Source: an uncultured Propionibacteriaceae bacterium (GTDB lineage Bacteria; Actinomycetota; Actinomycetes; Propionibacteriales; Propionibacteriaceae). Taken from it: a stretch of 64,000 nucleotides of DNA. Both the position numbers and the translations under genes were made by a program. The DNA lies in assembly GCA_937965785.1 (NCBI GenBank), contig CALCKT010000051.1, positions 1-64,000 on the forward strand. Reading direction: 5' to 3'. Shown here piece by piece: positions 9,206 to 15,994 of this stretch. Each line of letters begins with the position of its first letter. The stretch's first letter is position 1. The notes below the pieces were generated by a model. That model made no database searches, was not told where the DNA came from, and saw nothing but the letters and a program-made list of their open reading frames with translations.

Positions 9206-9746
9206 CCCAGGGCGCATGTGTCGATCTCGTTCCGGCTCGCGATCACCTGCTGCTGGTGGCACTTGCAGCGTAGAAGGTTCCGTGCTCACGGTGGGGTGGC
9301 TCCATGTTCAAGGGGGTGGAAGTGCGGAGGGAGGTTCCTGGCTCACTTCCATGCTCGCGCCCGCGCTCAGGTAGTGGGGTAAGGCCGATCTTGTAGCAGT
9401 TTGGGCCCGATGTAGCGCGACCTCGAAGCAAACTGCTGCAAGGTTTCGGCTGGAAAATCAGGGAAAACCATGCGCTGTAGCGTGTGTAGGCCATACTTTC
9501 GATAAGTGCGCAGGCGCAGGTAGGCCAGGTCTCTCTCACGTCTATATAGAGAGGTTTTTCGATTTCTGGCGCTACATGCGCTACAGGAGGGGCTTCGGTG
9601 GGTAAGCAAGGGAAATCCCGTAGCAGATTCCAAAGTGGGCGCGCTACAGGCGCTACAAGCTGAGGCTGAACACCGGCTGGAGCGCAGGCCCCACGGGACG
9701 CGGACGGGACGCCCCTCCTCCACTCCTTCCCTGAGCACGGGCGCAC
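9206..9746. other. Left arm of the element: no convincing gene, repeats only
   Basis: About 540 bases without a believable coding region. The minus-strand open frames here (167 and 135 codons) have low-complexity, Pro/Ala/Arg-rich translations produced by the repeats and no ribosome binding site. The stretch is less GC-rich around 9541-9560 (TCTATATAGAGAGG) and contains an inverted repeat TGGAAGTG / CACTTCCA and the GCGCTACA cluster listed separately. It is best read as a replication or regulatory arm. Confidence 0.5.
9411..9657. repeat. Clustered GCGCTACA repeats (iteron-like)
   Basis: The octamer GCGCTACA is present at 9569-9576, 9578-9585, 9641-9648 and 9650-9657, in two pairs with 1-base overlaps or gaps, and as its complement TGTAGCGC at 9411-9418. 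A further near copy (CTGTAGCG) lies at 9475-9482. The paired spacing of 9 bases is the same in both pairs. The cluster lies about 90 bases before the primase/helicase fragment, the arrangement seen at P4-type origins where the initiator binds short repeats. An origin function is inferred. Confidence 0.6.
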
Positions 9747-10589
9747 GTGGACAACCAGGCCCGGTTCCGCTCATATAGGAGCGCCTTCTGCGTCCTCTCG
9801 GACGAGACCGACATGGGCGAATATCTGCGCCGGACAGGCGCTTTCAAGTCCTGGGGCACTCATGGCTGGATCCGGCTCAATGAGAAGTATGGGCGTGCGA
9901 GCGACGTCAAGGGCCGAGACCTGTGCGTTTTCTGCGTCAACGAATTACCCCGATCCAAGGACAAGTCGGAGTCGTTCTAGCGTCGCTTCGTAGCGATCCC
10001 GTTCACGAAAAAGTACGTCTGCGAGGACGAGATAACAGCGATCAAGGACGACTACATCAAGCACACTGAGGTCCTTGAGTACGTCGCATATAAGGCGCTG
10101 ATGATGCCGTCGTTCGATCGGTTCGTCGCTCCCGCCGTCTCCAAGAAGCTCCTCGGAGAGATCCGCGTGGAGAACGATCCTGTGCTCCAGTTCGCAGAGG
10201 AATTCCTCAGCGAACTGGCCTGGGATCTCGTCCCTTGGGGCTTCTTGTATGGGATCTACGCCGCGTGGATGAGGAAGGAGGTCCCGTCTGGTTTCGCGCT
10301 CTACAAGCGCGAGTTTGTCAAGCGAGTGACTGCCTACGTCGGGGGCACGCCCTCGTGCGGGTGGGCAGTGGCGGCGGTGGCCGTGCGCTTGGCTGGTCGC
10401 CTTGTCGGCAACGAACCCTTGGCGGTCGAGTACGACCTATCCAACTGGATCGATCTCAAGCCAGTCGGCGGCTCGGTGCGCAAGATCGGAATCCCCCACA
10501 ACATGTCGGTCTCGACCCGAGGTCTGTTGCGGACCACTGCCGTCGCTGTGAGCAAGGACGACGACCTGACCAACAACTCCGACAACTGA
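9747..10589 (+). pseudogene. C-terminal remnant of a P4/D5-type DNA primase-helicase, interrupted by TAG
   Basis: One reading frame from 9747 to 10589 is broken only by TAG at 9978-9980. Before it comes WIRLNEKYGRASDVKGRDLC..VNELPRSKDKSESF and after it RRFVAIPFTKKY, which together match the SF3-helicase motif of phage/plasmid primases (NELP..KD.S..F-Y/W-RR..-IPF). A Tyr or Trp is expected where the TAG stands. The later part (ENDPVLQFAEEFLSELAWDLVPWGFLYGIYAAWM, then SGFALYKREFVKRV) is the typical C-terminal domain. The Walker A half and the primase domain are absent: an in-frame TGA lies just upstream of 9747. I read it as a truncated, nonsense-mutated replication gene. Confidence 0.72.
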
Positions 10590-10602
10590 AAGGAACATGA
10601 CC

Positions 10603-10887
10603 ATGAGCACCACTAACCTTGAGCGGCTCATCGCTGACGAGCAGCGCAAGCACGCCGAGAAGACGAAGAGGCTGCGGGCCAAGGCAGAGAAGGAGGAGGC
10701 AGCACTCCTGCACGACATCGCCGTCCTGCTGCGCAAGCACGAGCCCGAGCGGTTCGCTCAGTACGCCGAGCATGTCGAGCATGAGCGCGAGGCGAAGCGA
10801 GAGGCGCGGTCTCAGCGCGCTGCAGCTGCCCGTGCTCGTAACACGGCGCGCGAGGCGTCCGGTGAGGACGGTGATCGCTACGAGTGA
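10603..10887 (+). CDS. Small charged coiled-coil protein of the element
   Basis: I do not recognise this protein. The 94-residue product is almost entirely charged alpha-helix (LERLIADEQRKHAEKTKRL, then RFAQYAEHVEHEREAKREA) with a C-terminal Ala/Arg tail. It follows the primase remnant by 13 bases. I chose the second ATG (10603), 8 bases after AGGA; the first ATG (10597) is too close. Short helical proteins of this kind accompany replication and mobilisation modules in actinobacterial plasmids, but no function can be assigned. Confidence 0.55.
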   Translation: MSTTNLERLIADEQRKHAEKTKRLRAKAEKEEAALLHDIAVLLRKHEPERFAQYAEHVEHEREAKREARSQRAAAARARNTAREASGEDGDRYE

Positions 10888-11141
10888 GATCCGTCCAACT
10901 CGACTCGTGAGCGCGAGCACTGCGCACTGGGTCTCCGCTCCTGTCCCGAGGCAGGGACAGGGCGTGAGTCCGAGCGCAGCACGGGAGACGTTGCCCTCGC
11001 CCTCACCCCCTGCTGCGAGGTAGCGGGTGGGGCTCTCCCCCTCGCCCGCAGGGAGCGAAGCGACTGAGGACGAGGGCCAGCGGCGCGTTGGAGGACAGAG
11101 GAGCTTGCTCCGACCGTCCGACAACGTGCCTGCTGACACCA
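10888..11141. other. Non-coding stretch before the oriT-like repeats
   Basis: No frame here has coding character. It contains short GC-rich dyads such as CCTGTCCCGAGGCAGGGACAGG. The position between the coiled-coil gene and the mob genes fits an origin-of-transfer leader. Confidence 0.4.
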
Positions 11142-11273
11142 CAACCTTCTACTCCACCAAGGACGTCAGCACCGGGGGGTAGAAGGTTGATCGAGCCTGC
11201 CCCACCGACGAAGAAGGCACAAGGGGCAGGCGCGCGTCACCCTAAGCGCACATCTCGATGTGAGGGTGACGCG
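11142..11273. other. Two inverted repeats resembling an origin of transfer (oriT)
   Basis: The first repeat is a perfect 11-bp inverted pair, CAACCTTCTAC (11142-11152) and GTAGAAGGTTG (11180-11190). The second pairs CGCGTCACCCT (11233-11243) with AGGGTGACGCG (11263-11273) and has an inner stem CACAT / ATGTG (11249-11253 and 11258-11262) with loop CTCG. Paired inverted repeats beside or inside the start of a mobC gene are typical of relaxase recognition regions. No nick-site consensus is claimed. Confidence 0.5.
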
Positions 11274-11581
11274 GGAGGAGCATGCCGCCATCGCGCGGCG
11301 CGCGACGGTGCTCGGCGTTCAAGCCAAGCAGTTGGGCGAGGGCCGTCATGCGCGACGCGCTGGACGAGCGTCGCCATGAGGTCGAGGCACTCGCTGCACA
11401 AGCAGCAGTGCCGAGGCCCGCGCCCGAGCTCGGTCATACGATCGAACAGGTGCGCAGGGGCGGAGTGAATCTCAACCAGGTCGTGCGCTTGGGCACGGCG
11501 GTTGACGAAAGCATCCTCCGGCATGTTCTCGATGTCGTGGGTGAGGTGCGCTCCCTTCTCGGGGACGAGGTCGCACTATGA
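11188..11581 (+). pseudogene. MobC-like relaxosome protein, frameshifted
   Basis: MobC proteins help a relaxase open oriT. The first frame reads VRVTREEHAAIARRATVLGVQAKQLG (about 11260-11335), like the MobC N-terminal DNA-binding segment. The second frame (to 11581) continues RAVMRDALDERRHEVEALAA and ends HTIEQVRRGGVNLNQVVRLG..VDESILRHVLDVVGEVRSLL; the G-x-NLNQ-x3-R-x-G motif is a MobC hallmark. The two are joined by a frameshift near 11333. The start is uncertain (TTG 11188, or GTG 11260). No relaxase gene follows. Confidence 0.65.
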
Positions 11582-11717
11582 GTACCGTCAACGTACGGCA
11601 GCGAGCGCCTGGTGGGCAAAGGCCCTCATCGCGCTGGGCACCCTCGGCTGGGTCGCAGCGTTCGCCTCCCTCGTGTGGTGGTGCGCGCGGCGGATCGGCG
11701 AGGAGTATGGCTCATGA
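11578..11717 (+). pseudogene. Small membrane protein, probably frameshifted
   Basis: An ATG overlaps the mobC stop (ATGA). The frame that begins MSTVNVRQ loses coding character after about ten codons, while the next frame gives WWAKALIALGTLGWVAAFASLVWW, a clear transmembrane helix, then CARRIGEEYGS and a stop at 11717. This suggests a 45-residue single-pass protein translationally coupled to mobC and broken near 11610. Function unknown. Confidence 0.4.
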
Positions 11718-11739
11718 TGACGGGCGTGGGAAGGAATGT

Positions 11740-11773
11740 GGGGCGGCCCCAGGTCCTCGCCTGGGGCCGCCCC
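11740..11773 (+). terminator. Strong hairpin between the mob genes and the TIR gene
   Basis: A perfect 14-bp inverted repeat (GGGGCGGCCCCAGG / CCTGGGGCCGCCCC) with a 6-base loop, followed by TTC. It isolates the TIR gene from upstream transcription. Confidence 0.75.
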
Positions 11774-11780
11774 TTCAACG

Positions 11781-11786
11781 TACAAT
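11781..11786 (+). promoter_or_regulatory. Putative -10 element TACAAT of a leaderless TIR transcript
   Basis: TACAAT ends 6 bases before the ATG of the TIR gene, so a transcript would begin at or beside the start codon. There is no Shine-Dalgarno sequence in the 20 bases between the terminator and the ATG. Leaderless mRNAs are common in actinobacteria. No clear -35 is visible, since the hairpin occupies that place. Confidence 0.45.
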
Positions 11787-11792
11787 CTGGGC

Positions 11793-12488
11793 ATGGCACA
11801 ATGCACAGCGCCTGTCCAAGGTCACCGCACTGCAAGTGGAAGAGCGAACTGCCCTGTATGTGGAGGCAGTTCGTACTACCCGAATTATAGCCCAACTAGT
11901 TACACCCCTTCAGCCTATCGAGCTCCTGCAACCCAGACGGGAGGCTCTTCTCGAAGCAGCCGTCCACGCTGGTCACCTTCATCTTCGACCGTGGGTTATA
12001 CGGCGGCTGAGGTACGAGCACTTTCCCCGGTCCGCGAATCAATCGAGAAGCAGGGCGCTCGGCCGGACAAGTACGACGTTTTCCTGTGCCACGCGTGGGA
12101 TGACCGGCGCACCGCAGCAAAAGACTTGAACGACGCCCTTAAGAACGCTGGGGTATCGGTGTGGTTCAGCGAGAAGGAAGTCCTTCTGGGCTCAAACCTG
12201 ATGCGCGAGATCGACAAGGGACTGTCCAAGTCCCGCGCAGGACTGGTCCTCGTCACAGAGTCCTTCATTAACAGGGTCAAAGCTGAAGGCATCGCAGACA
12301 AGGAGCTCTCTGCTCTTCTGGCGCGCGATCTGCTCGTCCCGATCGTCCACGGGGTGACCTATGAAGACCTACGCGAAGAGAGTCCCCTCCTCGCGTCGCG
12401 AAGTGGGCTCGACACAGCCGATGACACGATGGCTGAGATCGCCACGAAGATCAGCGAGTTGGTCTCCACAGACGCGTTCTCTGACTGA
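11793..12488 (+). CDS. TIR-domain protein with N-terminal zinc ribbon, candidate anti-phage NADase
   Basis: This is the one clearly intact sizeable gene of the element (231 residues). The N-terminus has a Cys pattern, MAQCTAPVQGHRTASGRANC-PVCGG, that looks like a short zinc ribbon, then a Ser/Tyr/Pro-rich linker (about 25-75). The TIR domain spans about 95-200: KYDVFLCHAWDD, LKNAGVSVWFSEKEVLLGSNL, KSRAGLVLVTESF and ADKELSALLARDLLVPIVHG. The Glu in ADKEL is in the place of the catalytic Glu of NAD-cleaving bacterial TIRs (inference by motif position). Bacterial TIR proteins often act in abortive-infection systems such as Thoeris-like ones. No second system component is visible beside it. It appears to have its own leaderless promoter. 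Confidence 0.8.
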   Translation: MAQCTAPVQGHRTASGRANCPVCGGSSYYPNYSPTSYTPSAYRAPATQTGGSSRSSRPRWSPSSSTVGYTAAEVRALSPVRESIEKQGARPDKYDVFLCHAWDDRRTAAKDLNDALKNAGVSVWFSEKEVLLGSNLMREIDKGLSKSRAGLVLVTESFINRVKAEGIADKELSALLARDLLVPIVHGVTYEDLREESPLLASRSGLDTADDTMAEIATKISELVSTDAFSD

Positions 12489-12665
12489 AGCACGGCTCTT
12501 CGAGAACTTCCCGGAACCGAAGAGGGCTTCACAGCGGCATACCGCCTCTTGCCTGTCAGCACGGTGTAGACAGTCTGGTGGGAGATGCTGAGATCCCAAG
12601 CGGCTTAGGACTCGGTATGCCCTGATGGGCATGGGGATGGAGAGGCGTGCCCGTTATGCAAAAGG

Positions 12666-12698
12666 GTGCCCCGGTCACCGTGATGGCGACCGGAGCAC
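12666..12698. terminator. Inverted repeat between convergent TIR and lipoprotein genes
   Basis: GTGCCCCGGTC (12666-12676) pairs with GACCGGAGCAC (12688-12698) with one mismatch. It lies between the TIR stop and the stop of the opposing lipoprotein gene, so it could end both. The preceding bases (12489-12660) hold no intact gene. On the minus strand a helix-turn-helix-like fragment (AAWDLSISHQTVYTVLTGKR) follows a stop codon and is probably a gene remnant. Confidence 0.5.
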
Positions 12699-12716
12699 TC
12701 ATGTCGGCTCTGGGTG

Positions 12717-13301
12717 TCAGTTGCGCTTCTGGACCCAACTGCCAACGCTGTCCCGGGTGTACCCGTAGACATTCGCATCGGGGATAGTTACCGTGCCATC
12801 CTTCATCACACCGAACGTCATGTAGGCGAAGCGACTAGATCCTGAGTCATTCTTGCTGTCGACCCGCTGGAATTCGAAGCCCCCAATCCTCGTGGCGGCG
12901 AGCTCATCCGCCGACGTCGCGCAGGGCAAGACCTTTACGAAGGAGTCCGGTGAGTCCATGTAGACACCCTTCTCGGGGTTGTCAGAGTCGAACTGGGACA
13001 TGGGAAGGATCTAGCTCCCGTAGGGCGTGGTCATCGCACCCTCGGGAAGCATCATCACCCCTTAGAAGCGCGCGGCCCAGTTCGCCGGGGTCATGCTCGC
13101 TCGATCCCCGTTCTCGGGAACAACCTCACCGGTCTTTTCGTCGATGGTCGTAGCAGGCGGGGCCGGCTTGGTCACAACCGTCTCACCGCCTTCGTTGAAT
13201 TCAACGCTGCCTTCGACGGCGCACAGGCTCGTGCAGCCAGAGCCAGAGCACCGACGCCGAGGAGGGATGGAAGGGAGAGTGCACGCAGGCGTGAATTCAT
13301 A
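12717..13301 (-). pseudogene. Putative lipoprotein of the element, broken by a frameshift and two nonsense codons
   Basis: The ATG at 13301 has a good AAAGGA site 8 bases upstream and begins MNSRLRALSLPSLLGVGALALA, a signal peptide. A one-base frameshift near 13230 then leads to a lipobox-like GCTSLCAVEG and a soluble domain (EFNEGGETVVTKPAPPATT, PENGDRASMTPANWAARF). In that frame a TAA (13062-13064) and a TAG (13011-13013) interrupt a continuous coding sequence that goes on to 12717 (MSQFDSDNPEKGVYMDSPDSF..FAYMTFGVMKDGTVTIPD). No function is recognised. It would be an exported, membrane-anchored protein of about 190 residues if intact. Confidence 0.6.
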
Positions 13302-13430
13302 GGTATTTCCTTTCGGACTGGACAGTAACGAGAGAACCGCTTGCTCACACCAGCGCACCGGTAGCGATCGGTTCCTGTAGAAGTTATCGGTACCTGGAAC
13401 TGGTGAGTACTGGCACTGACGATGGACTGA

Positions 13431-13729
13431 GTGAGTGGCGTATCGACAAGGACTCTCAGGTCGACGCTCGGCGCGAGCGTGCGTGCCGAGCGTCTTCGTC
13501 GTGGCCTGACGCAAGAAGCTCTCGCCGAGAGGCTGGAGGTCACGGCCCGTTACCTCGCTGGGATCGAGCGTGGCGAGCGCAACCTCACGCTCGACTCCAT
13601 CGAGGCGGCGGCCTCGGCCTGGATGATCTCGCTAACGCTGCGAGGGAGAATGTTCCGTGTCCAGGGCGAGGAGCTGCACGTAGCTCTCACGGACGTTCTC
13701 AGGGCCTCCGTGGACGTCGGCGAGGGTGA
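13431..13729 (+). pseudogene. XRE-family helix-turn-helix regulator, probably frameshifted
   Basis: The first 60 codons read RTLRSTLGASVRAERLRRGL-TQEALAERLEVTARYLAGIERGERNLTLDSIEAAASA, a clear Cro/CI-type helix-turn-helix. After this the frame becomes nonsense (it runs open through to the recombinase), while the next frame offers LGLDDLANAARENV, the expected helix after the HTH, and stops at 13729. I infer a small indel near 13615. It probably controlled the recombinase or the mobilisation genes. The GTG start has only a weak ribosome binding site. Confidence 0.5.
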
Positions 13730-13841
13730 CGTCCTCGATGCCGTCGCACGGGAACCAGCGGCCCGCGAGAGAGCCGCTGGCGTAGCAGTGAAGGCAGCCC
13801 AGCCAGGCAGCGGGCTGGATGGTGGGTGTGTTGACGGACAT
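13632..13841 (-). CDS. Short ArdA-like (antirestriction-type) protein or fragment
   Basis: A 69-residue minus-strand product begins 4 bases after GAGAGGT, a convincing ribosome binding site: MSVNTPTIQPAAWLGCLHCYASGSLAGRWF, then CDGIEDVTLADVHGGPENV. The pattern LxCLxxYxxGxLxGxW resembles the N-terminal part of ArdA antirestriction proteins and related plasmid proteins of actinobacteria, but full-length members are more than twice as long. It is either a truncated copy or a short relative. The similarity is from memory of the motif and is weak. It converges on the XRE gene. Confidence 0.4.
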   Translation of the reverse strand: MSVNTPTIQPAAWLGCLHCYASGSLAGRWFPCDGIEDVTLADVHGGPENVRESYVQLLALDTEHSPSQR

Positions 13842-14033
13842 GGTGACCTCTCGAGTAAGGGGAGGCCGGGGCTAGCAGCCCATTCTCGGCAAGGGCACAC
13901 ACGGAAGTCCCGACCTCCAGCACACCGCTCGGGCCGTCGGCGACGGCCCCTGCCCCACTCACGATCCGACGCTCAGAGTCGCGACCACGCCGTAGGATCG
14001 GGAGATGAGTTCGCTTGGAGGTGGAGGAGAAGC

Positions 14034-15609
14034 GTGAGGTCTACACCCACGTACAACGAAAACCAGGTGGTCGTCGCCTACTACCGCTACTCGTCCTCCT
14101 CGCAGAACGAGGCCTCTATCGAGCAGCAGCGCGAGATGGTCCACCGCTGGGCAAGGTCGCAGGGCCTCGTCGTCGTCGGCGAGTACGAGGACGCGGCCAG
14201 GAACGGCACCAACGCCAACCGGCCCGGTTACCAGTTCATGCTGTGTGAGTTCGCGAAGATCAAGCCCGCCTACGTCGCGGTGTGGAAGAACGACCGGCTG
14301 GCGCGCGACCGCGCCGAGCTGATCCTGGTCAAGCAGACGATCCGCAAGGCCGGAACCCGCACCCACTACATCGAGGGCGTCTCTCCCACCGACTCCCCCT
14401 GCTCGGTCCTCATGGAGGGCGTGGCCGACGCCTTCGCCGAGTACTACTCGTTGCAGCTCTCAGCCAACATCCGACGAGGCCAGCACTACAACGCCGAGCG
14501 AGCCCTGAGCAACGGCCACAAGATCTTCGGCTTCACCGTGGACAGCAACAAGCGCTACATCCCGGACCCCAAGACAGCCGCGATCGTCACCCAGATCTTC
14601 GACGCCTACGCCAACGGAATCTCCATGCAGAAGATCGCCGACCGGCTCAATGCTTCCGGGGTCCGCACGACGCTCGGGTACAGGTTCACGCCCAAGAACC
14701 TCAACAAGCTCCTCAAGAACCGCGCATACATCGGCGACTACTCCTTTAGCAAGCACTTCATCGAGAACAGTATGCTCCGCCTCGTCGAGGACGAGGTCTT
14801 CGAACAGGTCCAGCGCAGGTTCGCTAGCAACAAGCGTCGCGGGGCCAAGACCAAGGCCAAGCTCGAGGCCCAGGGAAACGACGCGTCGGACTACTGGCTG
14901 ACGTGCAGCGGGCCGATGGAAGGGACCTCGGGCACGTCGAAGACGGGCAGGACCTACCGGTACTACTACTGCCTCAACTAGCGCAAGAAGAAGTGCACAG
15001 CCAAGACCATCCACAAGGATGAGATCGAGGCTCGCATCGAGGAGATCATCGAGTCCTTCCTCGCTGAGCCTGACATGCTGGCCTCGCTCGCAGTGGACCT
15101 AACCGACCACTACAAGCAGACCCACGGGCGCGGGGACGAGGTCCTCAAGGCTCTGGAGACACGCCGCTCGGACGTAGAGGCCAAGCTTGCCAACTTCGTC
15201 AAGGCGGTCTCCCAGGGCATATTCAACGCGAGCACCGCCCGGGCCATGAACACCCTGGAGGCCCAGAAACAGGAACTCGACGCCGCCATCCAGGCCGAGG
15301 GCCGAACATGTCAAGGCGACCCTGTTCGAGGACGAGGCCTCCATCGGCGCGTTCCACAAGAAGTTCGCGCAGGCCACCATCGACACGGTCGAGACCCGCG
15401 ACCAGTTCTTCGAGTACTTCGTGGACAAGGTCTTCATCGGGCGCGACCAGGTTGTCATCACCTCGTACTGCCACGACAGCGCACGACTCATCGAGTTCGA
15501 AGACTTCGAAGAGGTACTCCTCAGCAGAGATAGAGCGGGGGAAGTACGAACCTACGCTCGAAAGCGAGAGTTCGACACTTCCCCCTGGAGTGGAGATGGC
15601 GGGATTTGA
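14034..15609 (+). pseudogene. Large serine recombinase (integrase), interrupted by TAG and a frameshift
   Basis: This is the probable integrase of the element. A GTG preceded by GGAGGTGGAGGAG starts it. The N-terminal catalytic domain shows VAYYRYSSSSQNEASIEQQ (serine nucleophile) and WKNDRLARDR. The recombinase domain runs from KIFGFTVD through IADRLNASGVRTTLGYRFTP and LLKNRAYIGDYSF. The zinc ribbon shows WLTCSG..TYRYYYCLN-stop-RKKKCTAKTI. TAG at 14979-14981 falls between its Cys residues, where Tyr would fit. The frame resumes to about 15300, then shifts and continues (HVKATLFEDEASIGAFHKKF, QFFEYFVDKVFIGRDQVVIT) to a TGA at 15607-15609 inside the 3' end of ssrA. The intact protein would have been about 525 residues. 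Confidence 0.8.
15589..15595 (+). other. Putative right attachment site (AGTGGAG) in the ssrA acceptor stem
   Basis: This is the right copy of the shared 7-mer. Bases 15591-15595 encode the last five nucleotides of mature tmRNA before the CCA tail, so integration keeps the tmRNA 3' end unchanged. Confidence 0.55.
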
Positions 15610-15956
15610 ACCCGCGTCCTTGAAAGGCGAACCAGGGATTCTCCGGGCGCAGCTGACTAGGCGGTCTGCTCGGCCCCTGCGCTCACGTCAGCAAGTCGCA
15701 GCCGGGCCCAGTTCCAGTTGAGTCCCGAACCACCCCTGGAACACAGGCGGTTCAGCAAGCCTTCAAGAATGAGGCCAGGCACCGGGAGGAAGGCGCCCCC
15801 GGGCGTGACCCTTCGATCGCTGATCAGGCAGCGAGAGCGAAGTCAGTGCGGCTGTTGTCGGCACTTATTGGTTCCCATGCAGCGTTAACGAGACAAGCAT
15901 GGATCCTCGGCCCGCTTCTCCTCGAACTACCGTCCAAGTCGAAACCAGTCATCCCC
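15591..15956 (-). ncRNA. ssrA: Transfer-messenger RNA (tmRNA)
   Basis: tmRNA rescues stalled ribosomes with SmpB. The 5' end GGGGATGACTGGTTTCGAC is the family signature and pairs through GGGGATG with CATCTCC at the 3' end. The T arm reads GGGTTCAAATCCC. The resume codon and tag lie at 15862-15824 (minus strand) and encode ADNSRTDFALAA followed by TGA, a normal actinobacterial tag. CCA is not encoded at the 3' end. Length is 366 nt. It lies next to smpB, with the DUF1707 gene between them. Confidence 0.96.
15824..15862 (-). other. tmRNA proteolysis tag reading frame (ADNSRTDFALAA)
   Basis: The 12-codon tag plus stop begins GCC GAC AAC after AATAAGT and ends GCT CTC GCT GCC TGA. The LAA terminus is the ClpXP-type degron. 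Confidence 0.93.
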
Positions 15957-15976
15957 TCTTGAGTTGTGCAACATCC

Positions 15977-15982
15977 AGTGTA
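15977..15982 (-). promoter_or_regulatory. Possible -10 element (TACACT) of ssrA
   Basis: TACACT lies 20 bases before the mature tmRNA 5' end on the minus strand, at a distance compatible with a short 5' leader removed by RNase P. No -35 is evident. Confidence 0.3.
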
Positions 15983-15994
15983 GCCCATCCGGCC

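Larger units (their letters stand above)
9199..15595. mobile_element. Integrated mobilizable element at the 3' end of ssrA, flanked by AGTGGAG
   Basis: Between the GH13 terminator and the tmRNA gene lies about 6.4 kb with a different character from its surroundings. It has phage/plasmid genes (a P4-type primase fragment, mobC-like, XRE, serine recombinase), repeats, many broken frames and no housekeeping gene. The 7-mer AGTGGAG occurs at 9199-9205 and 15589-15595. The right copy covers the last five bases of the tmRNA acceptor stem, so the element lies exactly against ssrA, a classic integration target. Boundaries are inferred. The two-copy repeat is short, as expected for a serine recombinase. 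Confidence 0.75.

Noticed and set aside
9243..9746. A 167-codon minus-strand open frame in the left arm of the element
   Set aside because: The translation is low-complexity and produced by the GCGCTACA repeats. There is no ribosome binding site.
13431..14981. A single 516-residue protein joining the XRE domain to the recombinase
   Set aside because: The part between about 13620 and 14033 is not protein-like, a minus-strand gene lies across it, and a strong ribosome binding site precedes a GTG at 14034.
9747..15609. Reassignment of TAG or TAA to an amino acid within the element
   Set aside because: The same genes also carry frameshifts, the TIR gene ends with a normal TGA, ordinary Tyr codons are used throughout, and no suppressor tRNA is seen. 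Decay is the simpler reading.
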